DNA of 5,355 nt, from positions 1 through 5,355 of the forward strand of contig JALOTM010000089.1 in assembly GCA_025457905.1 (NCBI GenBank), given 5' to 3'. A model generated the notes under the pieces. That model had not been told where the DNA came from. It worked only from the letters and a program-made list of their open reading frames with translations, and ran no database searches. The position numbers and the translations under genes are program-made. Source of the stretch: Methanomassiliicoccales archaeon. Its GTDB lineage: Archaea; Thermoplasmatota; Thermoplasmata; Methanomassiliicoccales; UBA472. Shown one piece after another: positions 1-5,025 of the stretch (positions are counted from its first letter, which is position 1; the number at the start of each line of letters is the position of its first letter).

Positions 1-2835
1 CTCACCCTTGCTCTGGCCCTGAGCAGCCTGGCCATGTCCCGGCGCAATGTCATCGTGAAGCGGTTGTCCTCGGTGGAGACGCTAGGCAGCGTCACGGTAG
101 TCTGCACGGACAAGACTGGCACCATAACCGAAGGCCAGATGACTGTCCGGCGCATCTGGATGGGAGGCTCGGAGCTCGAGGTCACCGGGGAGGGCTACGA
201 GCCCGAGGGGGCTGTGCTCCTAGGCGGTTCGAAGGTCACCATCGAGGACAGGGAGGACCTCCGCCGATTGTGCGAGGTCTCCTGCCTGGCCAACACCTCG
301 ACGGTCATACCCCCTCTCGACCGTAGGAAGTCCCGCTGGTCGGCCATCGGGGACCCGACGGAGGCTGCCCTGCTGGTCCTGGCCACCAAGGCCGGGGCGC
401 AGGGCTGCGACGCCCTGGCGACGCATCCACGCCTTGGCATGATTCCCTTCGAGTCGAACCGCAAGATGATGAGCTCTGTGCATCGCGACCAGAACGGCTC
501 GGTCACGGCCTACGTGAAGGGGGCGGGGATGGAAATCCTGTCCCGGAGCACGAGCGCCTACTGGGACGGGACGGTGAGGCCGTTGAGCGAGGCTATGCGC
601 GAAGCCATCCTCCATCAGATCAACGACTTCGCTAGGCAGGCCTACCGGGTCCTGGCGCTAGCCGTCAGGAAGCTTCCGGCCGTCCCTGCTCAGCTCACCT
701 CGGAGGAGGTCGAGGCCCAACTGACCTTCGTGGGCCTGGTGGCCATCCTCGACCCTCCCCGGCCGGAGACACCAGAGGCCGTGCGCCAGGCACGGGCCGC
801 GGGCGTGAGGGTGCTCATGCTCACCGGCGACCACGAGCTCACCGCCGAAGCCATCGCCCGTAACGTGGGCATCATCAGCTCGGAGGACAGCGCCGTGCTC
901 ACCGGCAGGGACCTGGCCCGTCTCAGCGACCAGGAGCTCAACCGCGCCTTAGATCGCCAGGAGCTGGTGTTCGCCCGCATCTCCCCCGAGCAGAAGCTGC
1001 GCGTGGTGAGGACGCTGCGCGCCAAGGGCGAGACCGTGGCCGTCACCGGGGACGGGGTGAACGACGCTCCTGCCCTGCTAGAGGCGGACATCGGCGTGGC
1101 CATGGGCCTCTCCGGCACGGACGTGGCGCGGGAATCCGCGGACATGGTGCTGCTGGACGACAACTTCGCTTCCATAGTGAACGGCATAGAGACGGGGCGC
1201 TCGGTGTTCGAGAACCTGAGGAAGTTCATCGTGTACGTGTACACGCACAACTTCGCCGAGCTGCTGACCTTCATCATCTTCGTGCTGCTCGGCACCCCCC
1301 TTCCGCTGGCGGTGGTGCAGATTTTGGCCATCGACCTCATCCTGGAGATCCCGACCTCCTTGGCCCTGACCCTGGACCCGCCTGAGCCGGGGATAATGCA
1401 GAGGCCTCCCCGCAACAAGGAGGTGCGGCTCTTCAGCCTCGGGGCACTCTCGCGATCCGCCTATATCGGGCTGATCATCGGCGCCGCGGCCCTGTTCTGG
1501 TGCTTCCAGGCCTGGGGCGAGGCAGGGTGGGCGCTAGGGATGTCGGCAGTACCGGACCAGACGGCGTATCTCCAGGGGACGACCTTCACCATGGCCGCCA
1601 TCATGGCTGGGCAACTGGGGACCCTCATCGCGGTCCGCACCAGCTGCGTCTCCGTCCTGGCCAGGAAGGGCTCTCATAACCGCTGGCTTCCGTTCGCGGT
1701 GGCAGCCTCCTTCCTTTCATTGCTGGTAATCATCTATGCGCCGCCAGTGGCCGACCTCTTCTCCGCCCATCCCATACCCTGGCAGGGCCTGCTCCTGCTG
1801 TACGTCATCGTCCCGGTGGTGGTGCTGGTTGAGGAGGCCAGGAAGCTGGTCCTTAGGAGCTACTACATGCCCGAGGCCCCGGTGACGGCTCGGCTGGCCA
1901 CGCCCCTTCCGACCCTGGCGGCTGGCCCTGGAATGGCCGACCAGCTGAACCGGCCAGCGTTCTTGGAGTCGTCATCGCCCATCGCGGTGCCGCTCCTCAT
2001 GAAGGGATCGGAGCAGAACGCCGTGCGCGTGGCCTTCAGCCTGGCCCTCACGGAAGGATCTCGGATAATCTTCCTGAGGGCCCTGCCGCCCGGCCTGGGA
2101 AGCGAGGCGATGCGCCGATCCGAGTCGGAGATCGAGGAATGCTCACGCAGGCTGGGCGTCCCCTACGAGTATCGGGACCTGAGGCTTCCCAGCGGTTTGC
2201 GCTCCAAGACCCTGTCCGCGAGCCTGGGCAAGGCGGTGCGCGCCACCACCGCAGACCGGTTGGTGGTTCCAGTGCCCAGGGAGGTCATGTTGAGCCGGCG
2301 CAGGGCCATGCGTTCCTTCGCGTGGCTGGGCGGCTTCCAGGACCGCAAGGTGGACCTGGTTGGCAACTGGCCGGCGGCCGCATTGCCCCTGGACCACGGC
2401 CCGCGCCTCCTCATTCCCGTGCTGAGGCAGCCGAAGGGGCAGCCCTTCGAGCTGGCCGAGGCGCTCACCGCTGGCACCAACTTCCCGGACGTGGACGTCG
2501 TGGCAGCCAAGGTGGTGGAGCTCCCCCAGGCCGTGCCCATGTACTCCATCTACCGACCGGACTCGCTGGTGGACGCCGGCAGGGAGCTCTCCGTGTTCCG
2601 CTCCCTGCCCCCGTGGGCGGTCATCCGTCGCATGAAGCCCATGGTGCTGCTGGTGCGCGAGACCGGCAAGGACCTCACCCTGTTCGCGGAGGACAGGAAG
2701 GTGGAGCTGGTCATAATGGAGGGAAGGTGGGGCAGGCGCCGGGCGCGCTTCCTGGACAAGAAGGAGCGGGGGATCGCGCTGAGGTTGAAGAGCACCCTGG
2801 TGGTGGCGCTCCCGCCCACCGTCGAGGGGGAATGA
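1..2835 (+). CDS. P-type cation-transporting ATPase with C-terminal USP-like extension (5' partial)
   Basis: This is an ATP-driven cation pump of the cytoplasmic membrane (P2-like). The frame is open from base 1, so the start, the A domain and M1-M3 lie outside the window; the ATG at 34 is internal. Visible in order: end of M4; phosphorylation motif DKTGT (109-123); N-domain motifs GDPTEAAL (349-372), FESNRKMMS (448-474) and KGA (517-525); TGD (823-831); hinge TGDGVNDAP (1045-1071); M5 (about 1225-1293), M6 (1306-1374), M7 (1462-1515), M8 (1579-1640), M9 (1684-1755) and M10 (1780-1845). All visible catalytic motifs are intact, so the pump is probably active. Ion-site positions show Asn and Glu in M5 (1249-1251, 1258-1260) and IDLILEIP in M6, closer to the Na+/K+-ATPase IDLGTD pattern than to the Ca2+-ATPase VNLVTD pattern. 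The ion cannot be assigned from this. About 320 residues follow M10, where P2 ATPases normally end. The stop is TGA, 12 bases from the convergent UPF0280 gene. Confidence 0.95.
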   Translation, partial: LTLALALSSLAMSRRNVIVKRLSSVETLGSVTVVCTDKTGTITEGQMTVRRIWMGGSELEVTGEGYEPEGAVLLGGSKVTIEDREDLRRLCEVSCLANTSTVIPPLDRRKSRWSAIGDPTEAALLVLATKAGAQGCDALATHPRLGMIPFESNRKMMSSVHRDQNGSVTAYVKGAGMEILSRSTSAYWDGTVRPLSEAMREAILHQINDFARQAYRVLALAVRKLPAVPAQLTSEEVEAQLTFVGLVAILDPPRPETPEAVRQARAAGVRVLMLTGDHELTAEAIARNVGIISSEDSAVLTGRDLARLSDQELNRALDRQELVFARISPEQKLRVVRTLRAKGETVAVTGDGVNDAPALLEADIGVAMGLSGTDVARESADMVLLDDNFASIVNGIETGRSVFENLRKFIVYVYTHNFAELLTFIIFVLLGTPLPLAVVQILAIDLILEIPTSLALTLDPPEPGIMQRPPRNKEVRLFSLGALSRSAYIGLIIGAAALFWCFQAWGEAGWALGMSAVPDQTAYLQGTTFTMAAIMAGQLGTLIAVRTSCVSVLARKGSHNRWLPFAVAASFLSLLVIIYAPPVADLFSAHPIPWQGLLLLYVIVPVVVLVEEARKLVLRSYYMPEAPVTARLATPLPTLAAGPGMADQLNRPAFLESSSPIAVPLLMKGSEQNAVRVAFSLALTEGSRIIFLRALPPGLGSEAMRRSESEIEECSRRLGVPYEYRDLRLPSGLRSKTLSASLGKAVRATTADRLVVPVPREVMLSRRRAMRSFAWLGGFQDRKVDLVGNWPAAALPLDHGPRLLIPVLRQPKGQPFELAEALTAGTNFPDVDVVAAKVVELPQAVPMYSIYRPDSLVDAGRELSVFRSLPPWAVIRRMKPMVLLVRETGKDLTLFAEDRKVELVIMEGRWGRRRARFLDKKERGIALRLKSTLVVALPPTVEGE
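1870..2832 (+). other. C-terminal soluble extension of the ATPase: two USP-like domains
   Basis: After M10 (which ends near YYMPEAP) the chain runs about 320 residues without another membrane helix. There are two similar halves. The first (about 1978-2390) opens with PIAVPLLMKGSEQNAVRVAF and continues ALTEGSRIIFLRALPP, matching the beta-strand/helix/beta-strand opening of universal stress proteins. The second (about 2404-2820) opens with RLLIPVLRQPKGQPFELAEA and ends VELVIMEGRWG...STLVVALPP, the usual USP pattern of a strand, a glycine turn and a final V-L-V-V strand. The ATP-binding G-x2-G-x9-G(S/T) signature is degenerate: after GRWG the next glycine comes 12 residues on instead of 9. USP domains occur on tails of other transporters such as amino-acid permeases and antiporters. 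A regulatory role on the pump is inference. The tail would be cytoplasmic if M10 has normal topology. Confidence 0.55.
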
Positions 2836-2847
2836 CCTGCGAACGGG

Positions 2848-3594
2848 CTAGAACCGCAGCCGGGATATGGCCCCCGGTTCCAGGCGGACCTTGACCAGCT
2901 GAGGGACGTGGCCCCGCATTGCCAGCCTGTCCCCGATCACCAGAAGCGCCCCGTCCACCCCGTCTATGCCCATGACCTCCTCCAGGGCCGACGCCATGGC
3001 CTCCTCCTCGGGGCTCTGCGCCTCGTTCCCCAGCCGGGTGGCGCAGGCGTCGGCCAGGGCCGCGTCCTCGGCGATGACGATGGCGGCGTCGGCGATGCCG
3101 AAGGAGATGGAGGGGCCGACCGTTCCGGAGGAGGTGCACACGCTGACGTGACGGCCGTTGCCGGGGAACCTGAGGCCAAGCCCCTTCAACCCCGACTCGC
3201 CCGCGTAGATGCCCACGTCCACCTCCTCGGCCAGGTGCATGGCGATGTCCCCGCCGTTGTCCACCACGGCATGGCCCGCCCCCTCCTTCACCATGGCCCT
3301 GACCGCCGCCTGGGCGATGGCCCCGGCCACCGCGGCCATGGGCCCCACGCCGGCCTTGGCCGAGGCGGCGCACATGCGCCTGACTATCTCCGGGGAGCCG
3401 CGCGGGGCGTCATAGGGCTCCAAGATGTCGCGGAAGAAAGGGTCCTTGGATATATGCCGCTGCAGCGCCTCCCTCGAGGAGAAGATGGAGTCCTTGGCCG
3501 CCTGGAGGAAGCGCTCCTCGGCCAGGACGGTGACGGCAGTCTCGCCGAGCTGGAAGTGCTCACGGACGTATGGAAGGACGGATCTTGAGGTCAC
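2848..3594 (-). CDS. UPF0280/COG2122 family protein, ApbE-like
   Basis: A 248-residue soluble protein of normal family length. It has the family block GVGPMAAVAGAIAQ (82-95), then AVVDNGGDIAM with NGGDI at 113-117, and IVIAEDAALADACAT near 172-186. The last two match the NxGGD and ADAxxT blocks of ApbE flavin transferases; D182 and T186 keep the spacing of ApbE metal-site residues. The family member in Methanosarcina acetivorans (MA1715) was linked to efficient sulfide use for homocysteine synthesis; its chemistry is not settled to my knowledge. The start is GTG (3594-3592), which overlaps the TGA of the 80-residue upstream gene in GTGA, so translation is probably coupled. No strong separate ribosome binding site is visible. 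COG1900 and NIL-ferredoxin genes lie upstream on the same strand and support the sulfide-assimilation role. The family call is firm; the flavin link is inference from motifs. Confidence 0.94.
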   Translation of the reverse strand: MTSRSVLPYVREHFQLGETAVTVLAEERFLQAAKDSIFSSREALQRHISKDPFFRDILEPYDAPRGSPEIVRRMCAASAKAGVGPMAAVAGAIAQAAVRAMVKEGAGHAVVDNGGDIAMHLAEEVDVGIYAGESGLKGLGLRFPGNGRHVSVCTSSGTVGPSISFGIADAAIVIAEDAALADACATRLGNEAQSPEEEAMASALEEVMGIDGVDGALLVIGDRLAMRGHVPQLVKVRLEPGAISRLRF

Positions 3595-3833
3595 TGCTTG
3601 ACCTGCGCCTTCTTCCTCTTGCTCAGGATCCGGAAGACCAGGAAGAATATCAGGCCATAGACGCCAATGGCGCCGCCCACCGCCACGATGAGGCCGTTCT
3701 CGCTGCCAGGGGTCTCGTGCTCCTCCTCGTGCACCTCACCGCCCTCCTCGGCCAGGACCGGGGAGGCGATGGACAGGATTAGGAACATCGTCAGGACGGA
3801 CATCAGCAGGAAAGACAGCATCTTGGCGCGCAT
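3591..3833 (-). CDS. Small single-pass membrane protein with His/Glu-rich outer segment
   Basis: An 80-residue protein that I do not recognise as a named family. Residues 1-28 form a signal peptide: basic start MRAK, hydrophobic core, and a cleavage-like site at SPVLA/EE. Residues 29-46 are acidic with two histidines (EVHEEEHE at 33-40), which could bind a metal. Residues 47-69 form a membrane helix (NGLIVAVGGAIGVYGLIFFLVFRI), followed by a basic tail SKRKKAQVKQ. The basic tail predicts a cytoplasmic C-terminus and an outer N-terminus (type I). The ATG start is supported by a perfect GGAGG seven bases upstream and an archaeal TATA box about 50 bases upstream. The stop overlaps the GTG of the UPF0280 gene, so the two are one transcription unit. 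If the signal is not cleaved, the protein spans the membrane twice. Function is unknown; coupling suggests it works with UPF0280. Confidence 0.85.
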   Translation of the reverse strand: MRAKMLSFLLMSVLTMFLILSIASPVLAEEGGEVHEEEHETPGSENGLIVAVGGAIGVYGLIFFLVFRILSKRKKAQVKQ

Positions 3834-3839
3834 ATGATG

Positions 3840-3845
3840 ACCTCC
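3840..3845 (-). promoter_or_regulatory. Strong ribosome binding site for the 80-residue gene
   Basis: The - strand reads GGAGGT then CATCAT then ATG. GGAGG ends seven bases before the start codon and is a perfect match to the archaeal 16S 3' end. It fixes the start of this small gene at 3833. Part of it can pair with the leader just upstream (see the hairpin at 3841-3859). Confidence 0.75.
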
Positions 3846-3859
3846 GCTTCACGCGGTGG
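3841..3859 (-). promoter_or_regulatory. Possible leader hairpin covering the ribosome binding site
   Basis: On the - strand CCACCGC (3859-3853), loop GTGAA, and GCGGAGG (3847-3841) can form six GC pairs with one A-A mismatch. The 3' arm contains GGAGG of the 80-residue gene. The 5' arm would sit at the very start of the transcript if it begins near 3858, so whether the hairpin forms depends on the true start. In GC-rich sequence such pairing can arise by chance. Confidence 0.3.
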
Positions 3860-3879
3860 AGGGGCATCGCCAAAGCCCG

Positions 3880-3890
3880 ATAATAAACTT
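3880..3890 (-). promoter_or_regulatory. Archaeal TATA/BRE promoter of the 80-residue gene and UPF0280
   Basis: Read on the - strand the sequence is GGTAAG followed by TTTATTAT (3887-3880), in an otherwise GC-rich stretch. This fits an archaeal TATA box with a purine-rich BRE just upstream. A start about 25 bases downstream would fall near 3858, leaving a short leader that contains the GGAGG site. The element lies between the stop of the 217-codon frame (3929) and the ATG at 3833, so it would drive the small gene and UPF0280 independently of the upstream genes. Confidence 0.6.
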
Positions 3891-3897
3891 ACCACCG

Positions 3898-3915
3898 CCG
3901 GCCCGGCCAGGCCGG
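3898..3915. repeat. GC-rich inverted repeat between two genes (possible terminator)
   Basis: CCGGCC (3898-3903) and GGCCGG (3910-3915) are perfect inverted arms around a six-base spacer. They lie 14 bases beyond the stop of the membrane-anchored protein gene and just upstream of the next TATA box. It could help end the upstream transcript or serve as an operator. There is no long T run as in typical archaeal terminators, so the role is uncertain. Confidence 0.35.
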
Positions 3916-3928
3916 ACGGTCTCGACGC

Positions 3929-4546
3929 TCAGAGGTCCTTGACCCAGTCCACGTTGGTCGATTCCAGGGTCATCTCGTAGTGCAGGCCGGTGGAGGTGAC
4001 CTCCAGCTTGACCGGGGTGCCGGTGCCCTTGGCCACGTAGTACTCGTAGACGCCGGTGGTCAGGGACATCTGGTACCAGTCGCAGCTGACCGTGCCGTAG
4101 GCCGTGACCACCTCCTCCTCGCCCAGGAGGTTGGACTGCGAGTCCATGGCCTCCCCGGTCAGGGCGGGGCTCTTCCACACCCCGTCCACGTAGGTGTAGG
4201 TGAAGCTGTCCGAATAGTCGCTGGCGGTGGGCACGCCGGTGTAGTGCATGGTGATCGTCACCAGGCTGGAGGTGACGGTGTTCATGGTCATGTTGGCCCA
4301 GCCGTCCACCTCCGACTCGCCGTACCAGCCTGTCACCCGGTAGTTCAGGTAGTCTCCGTCCTGGTACTCCCTCTCCGCCTCCGCGGGCGAGGGCGACAGG
4401 AGAAGGATGGCGGCCGCGGCCACCACCGCCACCACTAGTATCGCCGCCACGACCAGTATCAGCATCCTGTTGCTCTTCTTCGGAGCGGATGCCGGCGCGC
4501 CAGGTGCCGCCGCTCCCGCTAAGATTACATGGACCAAGCCCTTCAT
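3929..4546 (-). CDS. Membrane-anchored protein with beta-rich extracytoplasmic domain, function unknown
   Basis: I do not recognise a named family. One strong helix (LILVVAAILVVAVVAAAAILLL) is preceded by a basic KKSNR and an Ala/Pro-rich stretch, so the N-terminus is probably inside and the remaining ~155 residues outside. The outer part is rich in Thr, Ser, Tyr and Val (for example YLNYRVTGWYGESEVDG and LHYEMTLESTNV), which suggests a beta sandwich or barrel. It carries one cysteine and no visible catalytic motif. Similar one-helix anchored beta-rich proteins are common in Thermoplasmatota, often with an N-terminal zinc ribbon, which is absent here. The start is uncertain: the frame is open to a TTG at 4582; ATGs lie at 4552 and 4546 (GGGGA six bases before the latter, chosen) and at 4465. 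Codons before 4465 are less GC-biased (TTA, GTA, GGA), so a start at 4465 just before the helix is a real alternative. It lies between the ferredoxin and UPF0280 operons. Confidence 0.82.
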   Translation of the reverse strand: MKGLVHVILAGAAAPGAPASAPKKSNRMLILVVAAILVVAVVAAAAILLLSPSPAEAEREYQDGDYLNYRVTGWYGESEVDGWANMTMNTVTSSLVTITMHYTGVPTASDYSDSFTYTYVDGVWKSPALTGEAMDSQSNLLGEEEVVTAYGTVSCDWYQMSLTTGVYEYYVAKGTGTPVKLEVTSTGLHYEMTLESTNVDWVKDL

Positions 4547-4558
4547 TCGCATTCCCCA

Positions 4559-4574
4559 GAGGCCTGTAGGCCTC
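4559..4574. repeat. 16-base palindrome in the promoter region (possible operator)
   Basis: GAGGCCT (4559-4565) and AGGCCTC (4568-4574) are perfect inverted seven-base arms two bases apart. The element lies between the TATA-like CTTATCTA (4603-4596) and the GGGGA before ATG 4546, at about the expected transcription start. That position suits a repressor operator. It could also form a hairpin with a four-base loop (six pairs) and help end the ferredoxin transcript. Confidence 0.4.
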
Positions 4575-4595
4575 GCCGTCAATGCGCGGGACGGC

Positions 4596-4610
4596 TAGAT
4601 AAGCCCTTCG
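4596..4610 (-). promoter_or_regulatory. Possible archaeal promoter of the membrane-anchored protein gene
   Basis: On the - strand CGAAGGG is followed by CTTATCTA, a BRE-like and a TATA-like element just after the ferredoxin stop. A start about 25 bases downstream would fall near 4575, at the edge of the 16-base palindrome and about 28 bases before the ATG at 4546. The match to TTTATA is imperfect, so read-through from the ferredoxin operon remains possible. Confidence 0.4.
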
Positions 4611-4614
4611 TGGC

Positions 4615-5025
4615 TCAGACCTGCGCCCTCAGCCTAATGGCCCCGGGCGGGCAGGCGTCCACGCACATGCCGCAGGCGATGCACTTCTCGTTGAGGAAGG
4701 CCACCTTGAAGGTGCGCCCGTCCATCACGAAGGCCTTGACCGGGCAGATGGACACGCACGCCCCGCAGTTGGTGCAGCGGGAGTCGTCCTTGCGGATGAA
4801 CTCCTTTAGCTCCTGCACCTGGACGTGGGAGGCCTCCAGGTAACGGATGGCGCGCTCGATCTGGATGCCGCTGCCCTCCATGGCGATCATGAGCCTCCCG
4901 CCCGCCTCGTCCACCTCGGCGCGCAGGATGTTGATCATGACGTCGAACTCCTTGACCAGGCGGTAGGTGACCGGCTCGGAGACGTTCTCCGGGGTGAAGG
5001 TCAGGTGGTACTTGCGCACGGCCAT
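4615..5025 (-). CDS. NIL domain-containing 2[4Fe-4S] ferredoxin
   Basis: A 136-residue cytoplasmic electron carrier. Residues 1-75 are a NIL domain (the small ACT-like domain also found on methionine transporter ATPases), with the naming N-I-L at 32-34 inside VMINILRAEV. Residues 80-131 are a ferredoxin with two complete cluster motifs: C84, C87, C90, C94 (CTNCGACVSICP) and C115, C118, C121, C125 (CIACGMCVDACP). All eight ligands are present. The Methanosarcina equivalent (MA1822) works with the COG1900 protein in forming homocysteine from aspartate semialdehyde and sulfide and is thought to supply the electrons. The ATG at 5025 shares its A with the TGA of the upstream COG1900 gene (TGATG), and GGAGG lies seven bases before it, so the two are one operon with coupled translation. 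Length and layout are normal for the family. Confidence 0.95.
   Translation of the reverse strand: MAVRKYHLTFTPENVSEPVTYRLVKEFDVMINILRAEVDEAGGRLMIAMEGSGIQIERAIRYLEASHVQVQELKEFIRKDDSRCTNCGACVSICPVKAFVMDGRTFKVAFLNEKCIACGMCVDACPPGAIRLRAQV

Noticed and set aside
34..36. ATG at 34 as the true start of the ATPase
   Set aside because: The frame is open to base 1 and encodes the end of M4 (LTLALALSSLA) before the ATG, as expected for the middle of a P-type ATPase.
690..1418. Open frame of 242 codons on the - strand inside the ATPase gene
   Set aside because: Rich in Ser, Arg and Ala with no recognisable motif; it is the antisense shadow of the conserved P domain and M5-M6, in GC-rich DNA with few stops.
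2851..2880. Possible hairpin GAACCG ... CGGTTC just past the ATPase stop, a candidate two-way terminator
   Set aside because: It lies within the last codons of UPF0280, has a long loop and no T run. Short GC-rich inverted repeats are expected by chance here.
2139..2894. Open frame of 251 codons on the + strand overlapping the ATPase tail
   Set aside because: Gly/Ala/Pro/Arg-rich composition typical of a shifted GC-rich frame. The ATPase frame continues through the region with sensible hydrophobic strands.
2711..3373. Open frame of 220 codons on the - strand overlapping the UPF0280 gene
   Set aside because: Low-complexity Gly/Arg/His text; the overlapping UPF0280 frame carries clear family motifs.
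2908..3588. Open frame of 226 codons on the + strand opposite UPF0280
   Set aside because: Antisense shadow with Gly/His/Arg-biased composition and no motif.
3980..4438. Open frame of 152 codons on the + strand opposite the membrane-anchored protein
   Set aside because: Gly/His/Val-biased shadow; the - strand frame has a proper membrane helix and beta-rich domain.
4529..4843. Open frame of 104 codons on the + strand opposite the ferredoxin
   Set aside because: Antisense of a gene with eight conserved cysteines; it has no motif of its own.
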